Of a stretch of 64,000 nt of DNA, positions 37,658 to 47,377 are shown piece after piece (position 1 is the stretch's first letter; each line of letters opens with the position of its first letter). Both the position numbers and the translations under genes were made by a program. The notes under the pieces were generated by a model that was not told where the DNA came from, searched no databases, and worked only from the letters and a program-made list of their open reading frames with translations. Source of the DNA: Parvibium lacunae. GTDB lineage: Bacteria > Pseudomonadota > Gammaproteobacteria > Burkholderiales > Burkholderiaceae_D. The stretch is taken from positions 372,001-436,000 of the forward strand of contig NZ_QPGB01000002.1 in NCBI RefSeq assembly GCF_003335215.1, written 5' to 3'.

Positions 37658-38578
37658 ATGCTGACTTTCCAGCAAATCATTCTGCGATTACAAGAATATT
37701 GGGACAAACAAGGTTGCGCCCTACTACAACCCTATGACATGGAAGTGGGTGCGGGCACCTCCCACACCGCTACGTTCCTACGCGCCCTCGGCCCAGAACC
37801 TTGGAAAGCCGCTTACGTACAGCCGTCACGCCGCCCCAAAGATGGCCGCTATGGCGAAAACCCGAATCGTCTCCAGCACTACTACCAATATCAAGTCGTG
37901 CTCAAACCCGCGCCCGCCAACATTCTGGAGCTCTACCTCGGCTCACTGGAAGCACTGGGCTTTGACCTGAAAAAGAATGATGTGCGTTTCGTCGAAGACG
38001 ACTGGGAAAACCCCACGCTCGGTGCTTGGGGCTTGGGTTGGGAAGTCTGGCTGAATGGCATGGAAGTCACCCAGTTCACCTACTTCCAGCAAGTCGGTGG
38101 CATTGACTGCAAACCCATCACAGGCGAAATCACCTACGGTTTAGAACGCCTCGCCATGTACTTACAGGGCGTAGAAAACGTGTATGACTTGAAATGGACG
38201 GACACCATCAGCTACGGCGATGTGTACCACCAAAACGAGGTCGAGCAATCGACGTATAACTTTGAGCACAGCGATGTGGACTTCCTGCTGCAAGCCTTCG
38301 GCGCGTATGAAAAACAAGCCCAGCACCTGATGCAAGCGGCGCTAGCTTTACCGGCATATGAGCAAGTACTCAAAGCCGCCCATACCTTTAACTTGCTGGA
38401 TGCGCGTGGGGCCATTTCTGTGACCGAACGGGCCGCCTATATCGGCCGCATTCGTAACCTCGCGCGCAGCGTGGCGCAAAGCTACCTCGATAGCCGCGCC
38501 CGCCTTGGCTTCCCCATGGCGCCTAAAGAATGGGCTACGGAAGTCTTGCAACAACTCGAACAAAAGAAAGTTGCTTAA
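37658..38578 (+). CDS. glyQ: Glycyl-tRNA synthetase alpha subunit
   Basis: Class II synthetase subunit that charges tRNA-Gly as an alpha2-beta2 complex. The 306-residue protein has [18 protein letters not shown], the motif 2-3 region ([19 protein letters not shown]) and [14 protein letters not shown]-like [18 protein letters not shown]. The start lies in a 253-bp spacer with no clear promoter found. glyS follows after 5 bp. Confidence 0.98.
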   Translation: MLTFQQIILRLQEYWDKQGCALLQPYDMEVGAGTSHTATFLRALGPEPWKAAYVQPSRRPKDGRYGENPNRLQHYYQYQVVLKPAPANILELYLGSLEALGFDLKKNDVRFVEDDWENPTLGAWGLGWEVWLNGMEVTQFTYFQQVGGIDCKPITGEITYGLERLAMYLQGVENVYDLKWTDTISYGDVYHQNEVEQSTYNFEHSDVDFLLQAFGAYEKQAQHLMQAALALPAYEQVLKAAHTFNLLDARGAISVTERAAYIGRIRNLARSVAQSYLDSRARLGFPMAPKEWATEVLQQLEQKKVA

Positions 38579-38583
38579 TCGCC

Positions 38584-40695
38584 ATGTCACAACAAGCCAA
38601 TCTACTCCTTGAACTCTTTGTAGAAGAGTTGCCCCCCAAAGCCCTGTTTAAATTGGGTGAAGCCTTTGCTGGCGCCCTGAGCCAAAGCTTGCAAGCGCAG
38701 GGGCTATGCGATTTAAACGTGAGCGCGGTCACGCCGTACGCCACGCCCCGTCGCTTAGCCGTGCATATCAGCCAAGTCGCCGCGCAAGCCGCTGACAAGG
38801 CCGTGAATCAAAAGCTCATGCCCGCTACGGTTGGCTTGGATGCCAATGGTCAGCCCACGCCCGCGCTGCTGAAAAAATTAAGTGCCTTAGGTGCGGATGC
38901 CAGTGCCGTGAGTGCGCTAACCCGCGAACACGATGGCAAAGCCGAGGTGCTGTTCCTCGCTACCACCGTGAAAGGGGCCAGCTTGTTGGAAGGCTTGCAA
39001 AAAGCGCTGGATGAAGCTATTGCTAAACTACCGATTCCCAAAGTGATGAGCTATCAACTGGCAGATGGCTGGAGCAATGTGAATTTTGTCCGGCCCGTGC
39101 ATGGCTTAGTGGCCCTGCATGGTGCAGAGATAGTACCTGTCCAGGCCTTCGGCTTAACGGCCAACCGTCTGACCCAAGGCCACCGCTTTGAAGCAGCGCA
39201 AGCCACGATTATCATTGAACACGCTGACAGCTATGCAGCGCAATTGCGCACCCAAGGCGCAGTGATTGCCAGCTATACCGAGCGTCGCGCAGAAATCAGC
39301 CGCCAATTACGAGCGGTGGCGAAAACGGCGGGCGCGAATTTACAGCCGATTGATGACGAAGCCCTGCTGGATGAGGTTACTGCGCTGGTCGAACGCCCCA
39401 ATGTGCTACTGGGGCAGTTTGAAGCGGCATTCTTAGCCGTGCCGCAAGAGTGCTTGATTTTGACCATGAAGGCAAATCAAAAATATTTCCCGCTACTGGA
39501 TGGGCAAGGCAAACTGACCAATCAATTTTTGATTGTGTCGAATATCAGCCCGGCTGACCCCAGTGCCGTGATTGGCGGCAATGAGCGCGTGGTGCGCCCG
39601 CGCCTCGCCGATGCCAAGTTTTTCTTCGACCAAGACCGTAAGAAAACCTTGCAAGCCCGCGTCACGGGTTTAGATAAAGTGGTGTATCACAACAAACTGG
39701 GCTCACAGGGTGAGCGGATTCAGCGTGTTGCGGCTATAGCTAAAGCAATTGGTGAGCAACTGGGTAGTGCCGATTTGGCGCAACAAGCCGCCCAAGCCGC
39801 TACGCTCGCCAAAGCCGATTTGCTGACCGACATGGTGGGTGAATTCCCAGAGCTGCAAGGCATTATGGGCCGCTATTACGCCCTGAATGATGGCTTGAGC
39901 ACTGAGATTGCCGATGCGATTGAAGACCACTACAAACCGCGCTTTGCTGGCGATGAACTACCACGCAATCTCGTCGGCGTCTGTGTCGCACTCGCTGACA
40001 AGCTCGAAACACTGGTGGGCCTGTTTGGAATTGGGCAAATTCCTACAGGGGATAAAGATCCGTTTGCTTTGCGGCGGCATGCGTTGGGGGTGATTCGGAT
40101 GTTAATGGAACGTGAACTACCGCTGGCACTGAATACCCTGTTACAGCAAGCAATGCCCGCATTTGGCAACCTCATTCAAAACAACGTCAATGAGTTAGAA
40201 AAGTTCATGGCTGATCGTTTGGCTGGCGTGTTGCGCGAACAAGGCTATAGCGCGCAAGAAGTCGATGCCGTCCTCGCCCTGCAGCCACAAGTATTGCAAG
40301 ATATCCCCAAACGCTTACAAGCCGTTAGAGCATTTGCGACCATGGATGAATCCACCGCCCTCGCAGCCGCGAATAAACGGATTGGCAACATTCTGAAGAA
40401 GAGCGAAGACATTGGGAGTGTCGTGGACACAAGCTATCTCAAAGAACCCGCTGAACAACAGTTACACGGTGCTTTGCACAATGTGCAACCGCTGGTCACT
40501 AGTTTCTACAATAACGGGGAATACACGGCCGCCCTACGTGAACTGGCGGTACTGAAAGGCCCGGTCGATACGTTCTTCGATCAAGTGATGGTGAATGCCG
40601 ATGATCCCGCCCTCAAGGCGAATCGTTTAGCCTTGTTACAGCAACTGTATCAAGCCATGAACCGCGTTGCCGACTTGGCAAAATTAGCGGCTTAA
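38584..40695 (+). CDS. glyS: Glycyl-tRNA synthetase beta subunit
   Basis: A 703-residue beta subunit that binds tRNA-Gly. N-terminal LLLELFVEELPPKAL, then TPYATPRRLAVHI, an HD-like middle, GDKDPFALRRHALGVIRML near residue 490, and a C-terminal anticodon-binding helix bundle ending VADLAKLAA. The ATG at 38584, 5 bp behind glyQ, fits the conserved N-terminus; an earlier frame lies inside glyQ. gmhB follows 26 bp downstream. Confidence 0.98.
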   Translation: MSQQANLLLELFVEELPPKALFKLGEAFAGALSQSLQAQGLCDLNVSAVTPYATPRRLAVHISQVAAQAADKAVNQKLMPATVGLDANGQPTPALLKKLSALGADASAVSALTREHDGKAEVLFLATTVKGASLLEGLQKALDEAIAKLPIPKVMSYQLADGWSNVNFVRPVHGLVALHGAEIVPVQAFGLTANRLTQGHRFEAAQATIIIEHADSYAAQLRTQGAVIASYTERRAEISRQLRAVAKTAGANLQPIDDEALLDEVTALVERPNVLLGQFEAAFLAVPQECLILTMKANQKYFPLLDGQGKLTNQFLIVSNISPADPSAVIGGNERVVRPRLADAKFFFDQDRKKTLQARVTGLDKVVYHNKLGSQGERIQRVAAIAKAIGEQLGSADLAQQAAQAATLAKADLLTDMVGEFPELQGIMGRYYALNDGLSTEIADAIEDHYKPRFAGDELPRNLVGVCVALADKLETLVGLFGIGQIPTGDKDPFALRRHALGVIRMLMERELPLALNTLLQQAMPAFGNLIQNNVNELEKFMADRLAGVLREQGYSAQEVDAVLALQPQVLQDIPKRLQAVRAFATMDESTALAAANKRIGNILKKSEDIGSVVDTSYLKEPAEQQLHGALHNVQPLVTSFYNNGEYTAALRELAVLKGPVDTFFDQVMVNADDPALKANRLALLQQLYQAMNRVADLAKLAA

Positions 40696-40721
40696 CCGAG
40701 ATTCTCCGCTGAGCCGACGCC

Positions 40722-41291
40722 ATGTACAGCAAACTGATTATTCTTGATCGAGATGGGGTGATTAACCATGACAGCGATCAATACATTAAACACCCTGACG
40801 AGTGGGTACCGCTACCGGGTAGCTTGGAAGCAATTGCCAGACTCACCCAAGAAGGCTATCGCGTGATTGTGGCGACCAATCAATCGGGTATCGGTCGTGG
40901 CCTGTTTGATATGGCGACACTCAATGCCATGCACGACAAAATGCATCGACTGGTGCAAGGCCTTGGCGGCAAAATTGACGCAGTTTTTTTCTGCCCCCAT
41001 ACCAGCGAAGCGCAGTGTGTCTGTCGCAAACCCAAACCAGGCTTGTTTCAACAGATCGAGGAGCGCTATGGCGTGAGCCTCAAAGGGGTGGCGGCAGTAG
41101 GCGACTCGCTGCGGGATTTACAGGCGGCCACGGCGCTGGGATGCCGGCCCTACTTAGTTCGCACCGGGAAAGGCCGGAAGACTGAAGAGACCGGTGGGCT
41201 ACCCCCGCATACCGAGGTTTATGAAGACCTGGGTAGTACGGTAGAAGCGCTTTTGCAATCGCCCCACACGCCAATTCAGGTGAAGCCATGA
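40722..41291 (+). CDS. gmhB: D-glycero-beta-D-manno-heptose 1,7-bisphosphate 7-phosphatase
   Basis: HAD-family phosphatase of ADP-heptose synthesis for lipopolysaccharide inner core. The 189-residue protein has DxDG catalytic motif LDRDGVIN (about 8-15), VIVATNQSGIGRG, the zinc loop FFCPHTSEAQCVCRKPKPG (Cys, His, Cys, Cys), and GDSLRDLQAA. Its stop overlaps the plsC start by 4 bp (ATGA). Confidence 0.95.
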   Translation: MYSKLIILDRDGVINHDSDQYIKHPDEWVPLPGSLEAIARLTQEGYRVIVATNQSGIGRGLFDMATLNAMHDKMHRLVQGLGGKIDAVFFCPHTSEAQCVCRKPKPGLFQQIEERYGVSLKGVAAVGDSLRDLQAATALGCRPYLVRTGKGRKTEETGGLPPHTEVYEDLGSTVEALLQSPHTPIQVKP

Positions 41292-42094
41292 GAACAGCTT
41301 GGTTATTGAGCCGTTCACTGGTCTTTCTGTTGGTGCAAGCAGCCTTGACAGTGCTGTTTGGCAGCTTGGCGTTTTTGACTTGGCCATTGCCGCCAGTTTG
41401 GCGGATTCGCCTAATTGCGGTTCCCTGGACACGTTCCGTGCTTTGTGCGCTGCGGCTTATTTGCGGTATCAGGGTGCAAGTAATTGGCCGCGAGAACTTG
41501 CCCGATGCCCCTGTGATTGTGTTATCCAAACATCAGTCCGCCTGGGAAACGCTTGCTTACATGGGATATTCACCACGACCACCGTGTTTCGTATTCAAAA
41601 AGGAATTGCTGTATATCCCTTTTTTCGGTTGGGGGATAGGCTTAATGCGGATGATTGCGATTGATCGTAGCCAAGGGCGGAATGCCTTTGAACAAGTCGT
41701 TCGTGATGGTCTACAACGTTTGCAAGAAGGGCGCTGGATTATTATGTTTCCCGAAGGAACCCGGATTCCGGTCGGGCAAACAGGCAGCTATAAAACGGGG
41801 GGGGCCAGACTCGCCATTCGGACCCAAATGCCAGTCTTACCAATTGCGCATAATGCCGGAGAATGCTGGCCCAAAAACCGTTTTATCAAACAACCGGGCT
41901 GTATTACCGTCTCAATTGGTCCTTTGCTGTCAAGCCGAGATAAAACGCCTGAAATGCTTAATGCCGAGGTGGAAAGCTGGATTGAGGCAGAAATGCGTCG
42001 TTTAAACCCGGAACGTTACCCGCCTAACACGACCTTGCTCAAACAGGCGACGACCATCAGCCTGGCCACAGTCGATAAAACGACACGTGCATGA
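41288..42094 (+). CDS. plsC: 1-acyl-sn-glycerol-3-phosphate acyltransferase
   Basis: Makes phosphatidate from lysophosphatidate at the inner membrane. The 268-residue protein has an N-terminal hydrophobic segment (about 12-35), the acyltransferase motif KHQSAWETLAY (HX4E variant of HX4D, common in betaproteobacteria), AIDRSQGRNAF, MFPEGTRIPVGQTG and a later LPIAHNAGECWPK. Coupled to gmhB. A 218-bp spacer follows, with a TATACT hexamer near 42170 that may be a -10 for the next gene. Confidence 0.93.
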   Translation: MRTAWLLSRSLVFLLVQAALTVLFGSLAFLTWPLPPVWRIRLIAVPWTRSVLCALRLICGIRVQVIGRENLPDAPVIVLSKHQSAWETLAYMGYSPRPPCFVFKKELLYIPFFGWGIGLMRMIAIDRSQGRNAFEQVVRDGLQRLQEGRWIIMFPEGTRIPVGQTGSYKTGGARLAIRTQMPVLPIAHNAGECWPKNRFIKQPGCITVSIGPLLSSRDKTPEMLNAEVESWIEAEMRRLNPERYPPNTTLLKQATTISLATVDKTTRA

Positions 42095-42312
42095 CCGCGT
42101 ATTGGCGCATCGTGCAATCACTGTCGTTAAAGCGTGTCCGTGACACACGAATTCCATATGCTTTCAGCTATACTGACTGCTTATTTTGACACTCACTGAC
42201 CGTGCTATCACTGCTGCTCCCCTTTCTACCCAGAGCGCGTGCTGCTCGCGCCGCTACGGCGTGTGTTAAGCCGTGGCTGCTGGCCCTGCCGTCAGTTGCG
42301 CAGGTAATGCGT

Positions 42313-43149
42313 ATGAGTATTAAACGGCGCGCATCCCGCCAAGCATTGCAGAGCGGCGCGGCGCCAACTCAAATCGCACTGCCCTTTGATGCTCCCTTGC
42401 CCATCCCTCAAGCCAATGGGCCAGAGCGTTACATACGGCTTGGGGAAGAAGTGATTGCTTATCGCATTCGTCGCGCCCGCCGCCGCTCTATTGGTTTTGT
42501 ACTAGATGGAGAGGGCCTGCAGGTTAGCGCCCCCAAATGGGTCACCCTCAGTGAGATTGATGCTGCACTACAGAGTAAAGCACGCTGGATTCTCGCCAAA
42601 CGGGCCGAATGGTCTGAGCGGCAACGGCGTAACCCGCTGCCAACCATCAGCTGGCAGTCTGATAGTGTCTTGCCGTTTTTAGGTGGACAAGTGCGGTTAT
42701 CGCTAGGTACGGCCATGCAGGTTTGGCTTGAACCGAGTACCGCTGACCAGTTAGCCACCTTGCATTTACCCCTGGGCCGGGAAGCGAGTCAACAACAAGT
42801 GCGCGATCGGGTCCACGCTTGGTTACAACAAGAAGCACGCCGAGTCTTTGCAGAACGGATCAGCCATTACAGTGAAAAATTGGGGAGCGGCCCAATCGCC
42901 TGGACGCTCTCTTCAGCCACCATGCAATGGGGTAGCTGCACCGCCGATGGCAAAATTCGTTTGAACTGGCGCTTGGTTCACTTTCCATTAAGTGTGGTTG
43001 ATTACGTCATCGCCCACGAGTTAGCGCACCTGAAAGAAATGAACCACGGCCCTGAATTTTGGCAGACCGTGGCCTCTCTTTTCCCGGCCTACGTGGAAGC
43101 CAAAGAGGCGCTTAAATATATTCAGCCTGAAACCCTCTATGAAGCTTGA
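42313..43149 (+). CDS. YgjP-like zinc metallopeptidase (DUF45)
   Basis: A 278-residue protein with a basic N-terminus (MSIKRRASRQALQ) and a C-terminal metallopeptidase domain: MQWGSCTADGKIRLNWRLV and zinc motif His236-Glu237-Leu-Ala-His240 with His246 (HELAHLKEMNHGPEFW). The gene lies between plsC and gloA, a common betaproteobacterial order. The ATG at 42313 has AGG eight bases before it; the frame extends to 42202. The substrate is unknown. Confidence 0.9.
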   Translation: MSIKRRASRQALQSGAAPTQIALPFDAPLPIPQANGPERYIRLGEEVIAYRIRRARRRSIGFVLDGEGLQVSAPKWVTLSEIDAALQSKARWILAKRAEWSERQRRNPLPTISWQSDSVLPFLGGQVRLSLGTAMQVWLEPSTADQLATLHLPLGREASQQQVRDRVHAWLQQEARRVFAERISHYSEKLGSGPIAWTLSSATMQWGSCTADGKIRLNWRLVHFPLSVVDYVIAHELAHLKEMNHGPEFWQTVASLFPAYVEAKEALKYIQPETLYEA

Positions 43150-43158
43150 TACCTGTTT

Positions 43159-43545
43159 ATGAGACTCTTGCACACGATGTTACGCGTGGGTGATCTGCCC
43201 CGCTCAATTGCGTTTTATACCCAAGTGATGGGCATGCGGCTATTGCGGACGACCGATCGTCCTGCCCAACGCTACAGCTTGGCGTTTATAGGCTACGCCG
43301 ATGAAAGCGAACAAGCCGTGTTGGAGTTAACCTACAACTACGGCGTTGCGGAGTATGAGTTAGGTACCGCCTATGGTCATATCGCGATTGGGGTATCCGA
43401 TGTTGTGGCAACTTGCGCACGCATTACCGCCGCTGGGGGGCAGGTCACGCGCCCACCTGGCCCTGTTCAGGGTGGCAATACCATCATTGCCTTCGTGCAA
43501 GATCCAGATGGTTATAAAATCGAGTTAATTCAAATCGAGGAGTAA
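43159..43545 (+). CDS. gloA: Lactoylglutathione lyase (glyoxalase I)
   Basis: Converts the methylglyoxal-glutathione hemithioacetal to S-lactoylglutathione. The 128-residue protein has all four metal ligands of the nickel-type enzyme: His5 ([10 protein letters not shown]), Glu56 (VLELTYN), His74 (YGHIAIGV) and Glu122 (GYKIELIQ). It lies 9 bp behind the metallopeptidase gene and 4 bp ahead of the next. Confidence 0.97.
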   Translation: MRLLHTMLRVGDLPRSIAFYTQVMGMRLLRTTDRPAQRYSLAFIGYADESEQAVLELTYNYGVAEYELGTAYGHIAIGVSDVVATCARITAAGGQVTRPPGPVQGGNTIIAFVQDPDGYKIELIQIEE

Positions 43546-43549
43546 GGTC

Positions 43550-44224
43550 GTGGGTTTATTAGACGATTTACGCCGCCAGGCCAATACCATCAATGAACAA
43601 TTACAGGATGAAGAGGCCATTCGCGCGGAGCGGATTCGGCGTGTCGATAGTTGTATGGCACAGATCTATAACTACCTAGTTGACCTGGGTAAAAACCTCG
43701 ACGTCATCAAACCAACCAGCGCTCAACGCCTGGAGTTTGCGCCCAGTGTTGTTTTTGCCGACATGAAGGTCAGTGATTTCTTTGTCGATAGCCGAAAAAC
43801 CCGCCACCTTGAACGTGATGTCTTCAATGACATCGTCTTTGCGTTCAATTATCGGGGCACCCAGCAATTTATGGTGAAGAAAGAACTCCCCCTCGAAATT
43901 GATCGACTTAGTGATCAGCTCAAACAACTGGGGATTCGCTTTGAACGAGACGACATAAAAAATGAGCGGCGGTTACTTTCTCACTCGAATTTCAAGTTGC
44001 ATGCCGACATTCGAGCAGGTGCAAAGATTTTGGCTGACTATGAACATGGCGAGGTCTTGTTTAAAGTAAAAAATTTGGAACGCCTTGGCGTCGTCGATCT
44101 CTTATTCAAAACTGAGACAATTAACGACTCTAAACTGGAAGATTTCGCCCATCTCATCCTGGGCCAACCTAATGCGTTTCGCCAGCAAACCGCGCCAATG
44201 CGCCTCAATCTGCCCAAAGGATAA
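43550..44224 (+). CDS. Conserved hypothetical protein, 224 residues
   Basis: No family is recognised. The N-terminus (about 1-60) is predicted coiled coil (LLDDLRRQANTINEQLQDEE, ERIRRVDSCMAQIYNYLVDL). The rest is a mixed alpha-beta domain with many charged residues (RHLERDVFNDIVFAFNYRG, RRLLSHSNFKLHADIRAGAK). No signal peptide, membrane segment or Cys pattern. Start is a GTG at 43550, four bases after gloA, so it is likely cotranscribed. It ends 8 bp before the convergent rsmA. Confidence 0.85.
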   Translation: MGLLDDLRRQANTINEQLQDEEAIRAERIRRVDSCMAQIYNYLVDLGKNLDVIKPTSAQRLEFAPSVVFADMKVSDFFVDSRKTRHLERDVFNDIVFAFNYRGTQQFMVKKELPLEIDRLSDQLKQLGIRFERDDIKNERRLLSHSNFKLHADIRAGAKILADYEHGEVLFKVKNLERLGVVDLLFKTETINDSKLEDFAHLILGQPNAFRQQTAPMRLNLPKG

Positions 44225-44232
44225 AAATCTGT

Positions 44233-45066
44233 TTAAGCTAGCCTGGCCTGTTGCCAGGCATGGGTAACGGCAACATAGACGGGCAAACCGATTTCCTCGG
44301 CGCGCGCCTGCATATCCAAGCCACAAGCCGCATAATCGACCCCAGCTAGTAATTCTGAGAGCGTGTTTTTCAACACTTTGCGGCGCTGACTAAAGGCCTG
44401 CGTGACCAATTTGGCAAAAAGCGTGCGGTCCAGATTCTCACTACCGGGATACTCCCGGGGTTGCATCCGCACAATCGCAGAGTCGACCTGTGGCGGCGGA
44501 TTAAAGCAGTGCGGCGGAACATCAAATAAGTGAGTCATGTCATAGTCAAGCTGCAGCATCACGGATAGCCGGCTATACGCTTTAGTTCCAGGCTCCGCCA
44601 CCAAGCGCATCACCACTTCTTTTTGCAGCATGAAATGCTGATCAAGAATATGCGCACGGTATTGCTGCAAGTGAAATAACAAGGGGCTGGAAATGTTGTA
44701 GGGTAAATTGCCAATAACGCGTAAGCCCAGTCCGGCAGCCTGAGCCAGTTCAGCAAAATTAAAGGCCAAGGCATCGCCAGCATGAACCACCAACTGAGAC
44801 GTAGGATACTGCTGGGTCAACCGAGCCACCAGATCTCGATCCAATTCAATCACATGTAAGGGCTGGATATCGGCGAGTATCCGCCGCGTGAGCGCGCCCA
44901 GCCCGGGCCCAATTTCAACCACGAGTTGCCCTTCACGAGCATCAATCGCACGGGCAATCTGGTCGATGATGCCCTGATCAACGAGGAAATTTTGCCCAAA
45001 GCGTTTACGTGCGTGGTGCCCTTGCACGGGGCGCGGCGTGGGAGTGTAGCGGTTAGCAGCGTTCAT
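44233..45066 (-). CDS. rsmA: 16S rRNA dimethyladenosine transferase
   Basis: Dimethylates A1518 and A1519 of 16S rRNA. The 277-residue protein has [23 protein letters not shown] motif [16 protein letters not shown], and catalytic [13 protein letters not shown]. Its start overlaps the pdxA stop by 4 bp. It closes the lptD-surA-pdxA-rsmA cluster; apaG does not follow. Confidence 0.97.
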   Translation of the reverse strand: MNAANRYTPTPRPVQGHHARKRFGQNFLVDQGIIDQIARAIDAREGQLVVEIGPGLGALTRRILADIQPLHVIELDRDLVARLTQQYPTSQLVVHAGDALAFNFAELAQAAGLGLRVIGNLPYNISSPLLFHLQQYRAHILDQHFMLQKEVVMRLVAEPGTKAYSRLSVMLQLDYDMTHLFDVPPHCFNPPPQVDSAIVRMQPREYPGSENLDRTLFAKLVTQAFSQRRKVLKNTLSELLAGVDYAACGLDMQARAEEIGLPVYVAVTHAWQQARLA

Positions 45067-46064
45067 TCAGCCTGCTGGGCGAACTTGTTTTGCGCCAGTT
45101 TAAGGGCCAGCTCGGCCGCAGCCAACATACTACTGTGGTCTGCTTTACCACTGCCTGCAATGTCTAGTGCCGTGCCATGATCAACGGACGTGCGAATAAT
45201 CGGTAAACCGAGCGTGATATTCACTGCTTGCCCAAAACTTGCATATTTGAGCACAGGCAATCCCTGGTCGTGATACATCGCCAAAACTGCATCACAGGTT
45301 TCTGTGTATTTGGGCGTAAACACCGTATCGGCAGGGAGTGGTCCCAACACCTGAATATCCTCTGCTTGGGCCGCTTTCACAGCAGGGCGAATCACGTCAA
45401 TCTCTTCTCGCCCAAGATACCCATCTTCACCGGCATGCGGGTTAAGACCCGTAACGATAATACGTGGTTTACGCAGGGCGAACTGCTGCCGTAGGCTGTT
45501 GTGCAAGATACGCAGCGTGTCGAGAATACTGTCATAAGTCAAGGCATTAGGGACTTCTTTTAACGCCAAGTGCGTCGTCGCTAAGGCGACTTTCAATTGC
45601 TCACTGGCTAACATCATCACCACCCGCTTTACCTTGCATTGCTGCGCCAGATATTCGGTGTGGCCAGAAAACTTGATGCCGGCCTCATTGATGACACTTT
45701 TTTGAATAGGGGCCGTGACAATCGCGGAGAAACGTCCCGCTTGTGCGCCCTGAATAGCGGCATCCAGGCTTTGGAGGACATACCGTGCATTGGCAGGATT
45801 GAGTTGACCTGGCTGACATGAGGTCCCCAACGGTTGGTGCAGTACTTCGATACTCTCTAAGCTAGCAGCTTGTTGTGGCTGGTAATCACTTAAACGCAAA
45901 GACAACCCCAAGCGACGTGCGCGTACCGTTAGCATGCCACGGTCGGCGATCAACACAAATCGCACATCTGGATAGGCCGCACGTAGTACCTCGACCGCAC
46001 GCAAGCTAATCTCTGGGCCGATACCTGCGGGTTCGCCACAGGTGATGGCAAGTGTCAGTGACAT
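45063..46064 (-). CDS. pdxA: 4-hydroxythreonine-4-phosphate dehydrogenase
   Basis: Third enzyme of de novo pyridoxal phosphate synthesis. The 333-residue protein has [13 protein letters not shown] at the N-terminus, [12 protein letters not shown] with a metal His, [16 protein letters not shown] with a second His, and [13 protein letters not shown] with a third, then [19 protein letters not shown]. It lies 11 bp behind surA and overlaps rsmA. Confidence 0.97.
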   Translation of the reverse strand: MSLTLAITCGEPAGIGPEISLRAVEVLRAAYPDVRFVLIADRGMLTVRARRLGLSLRLSDYQPQQAASLESIEVLHQPLGTSCQPGQLNPANARYVLQSLDAAIQGAQAGRFSAIVTAPIQKSVINEAGIKFSGHTEYLAQQCKVKRVVMMLASEQLKVALATTHLALKEVPNALTYDSILDTLRILHNSLRQQFALRKPRIIVTGLNPHAGEDGYLGREEIDVIRPAVKAAQAEDIQVLGPLPADTVFTPKYTETCDAVLAMYHDQGLPVLKYASFGQAVNITLGLPIIRTSVDHGTALDIAGSGKADHSSMLAAAELALKLAQNKFAQQAE

Positions 46065-46075
46065 GACATCCCCAA

Positions 46076-47377
46076 TTAGTTTATTTCTTCTGCTCTGAAC
46101 TCAACAAAGGTTTTATCTCGCAATTGCCGTAACCACTCCTGGTACTGCTCATCACTTTTGCGCTCCCGCAAAATTTGTCGCGCAACCAAACGTAAACGGT
46201 CTGCACCCATCTGTTCCTGCTTACGTTCGAGCACCTGAATGATATGCCAACCGAAGGGGGAGCGAACAGGTTGACTTATTTCATCTACCGCCAGCTTATC
46301 CATAGCCTGCTCAAACTCTGGCACGGTATCGCCAGGATAAAGCCAACCCAACTCGCCGCCCTTGCCGGCAGTGCCATCGCCAGAGTAAAGCCGCGCTAAT
46401 TCGACAAAATTAGCGCCATTCGCTAGACGATTCCGCAGTTCTTGCATGCGCCGCAATGCTTCTGTTTCGGACACCAGCTCACTGACTCGCATCAAAATGT
46501 GGCGGGCCCGCGTTTGTTGGACGGCAGGCCCATTGAGGGCGCCATCGGCCGCGCGCCGGCCTACCAGCTTCACGATGTGGAAGCCTGCCGGGCTGCGTAA
46601 TAGCGAGGTCAATTGTCCGACTTGCACATTAGCAACCGCATCCACAAACAGTTGAGGAACCCGCTCGATATGTCGCCAACCGAGATTGCCACCTGTCGCC
46701 AAGCCTTCTGGACCATCGGAATAGGTTGCCGCGAGACGAGCAAAGTCCTGGCCTTGATTCAAATCGGCGATGATCTTTTCCGCCAACGCTTGCTTTGTAG
46801 CGATTTGCTCTGGGCTTGCATTGTCAGGCAAGCGAAGAAAAATCTGCGCCAGATTTAATTCACTGTTGGCTGCATTATTTTGCTCAGCGATGAAGTTATC
46901 GATTTCCCCATCGCTGATTTGGATCTTGGCATCCACTTCCCGTTCGCGTAAACGATTGAAAACGATATCTTCTCGTACCTGCTGTCGAAAAGCAGCAAAA
47001 CTAAGGCCATCGGCTTCGATACGATTGCGCAATACCTGTAATGACACGTTATTTTGCTGGGCAATACGGCTAATCGTACGGTCGATGAGGGCATCTTCGG
47101 CTTGAATGCCGAGATCCTTCGCTAATTGAAGCTGCGCCTGTTCTAAAATCAGGCGTTCCAACACTTGCTGCTCGAGGGTCTTGCGATCAGGGAGACGAAT
47201 CCCTTGCGTGCGCATCTGCTGTTCGTAGCCGCGCACGCGCAAATTCAATTCATTTTGCGTGATGACGCTGTTATTAACGACCGCAACGATACGATCAATC
47301 GGCTGAATCGGTGTCGCAGCATAGAGGGCAAAAGAGGCCAATGAAAGACACAAGCAGGCCAGCAACTTATTATTCAT
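46076..47377 (-). CDS. surA: Periplasmic chaperone and peptidyl-prolyl isomerase SurA
   Basis: Escorts unfolded outer-membrane proteins to the Bam complex. The 433-residue protein starts with a signal peptide (about 1-21, [12 protein letters not shown]), a SurA N-terminal domain (about 25-165: [19 protein letters not shown]) and two parvulin domains (about 175-275 and 290-390: [39 protein letters not shown]). The ATG at 47377 begins the signal peptide and overlaps the lptD stop by 8 bp. Confidence 0.96.
   Translation of the reverse strand: MNNKLLACLCLSLASFALYAATPIQPIDRIVAVVNNSVITQNELNLRVRGYEQQMRTQGIRLPDRKTLEQQVLERLILEQAQLQLAKDLGIQAEDALIDRTISRIAQQNNVSLQVLRNRIEADGLSFAAFRQQVREDIVFNRLREREVDAKIQISDGEIDNFIAEQNNAANSELNLAQIFLRLPDNASPEQIATKQALAEKIIADLNQGQDFARLAATYSDGPEGLATGGNLGWRHIERVPQLFVDAVANVQVGQLTSLLRSPAGFHIVKLVGRRAADGALNGPAVQQTRARHILMRVSELVSETEALRRMQELRNRLANGANFVELARLYSGDGTAGKGGELGWLYPGDTVPEFEQAMDKLAVDEISQPVRSPFGWHIIQVLERKQEQMGADRLRLVARQILRERKSDEQYQEWLRQLRDKTFVEFRAEEIN

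Noticed and set aside
42095-42312. GTGTC-CGT-GACAC inverted repeat before the metallopeptidase gene
   Set aside because: The stem is only 5 bp and no T-run follows, so it is too short to call an operator or terminator.
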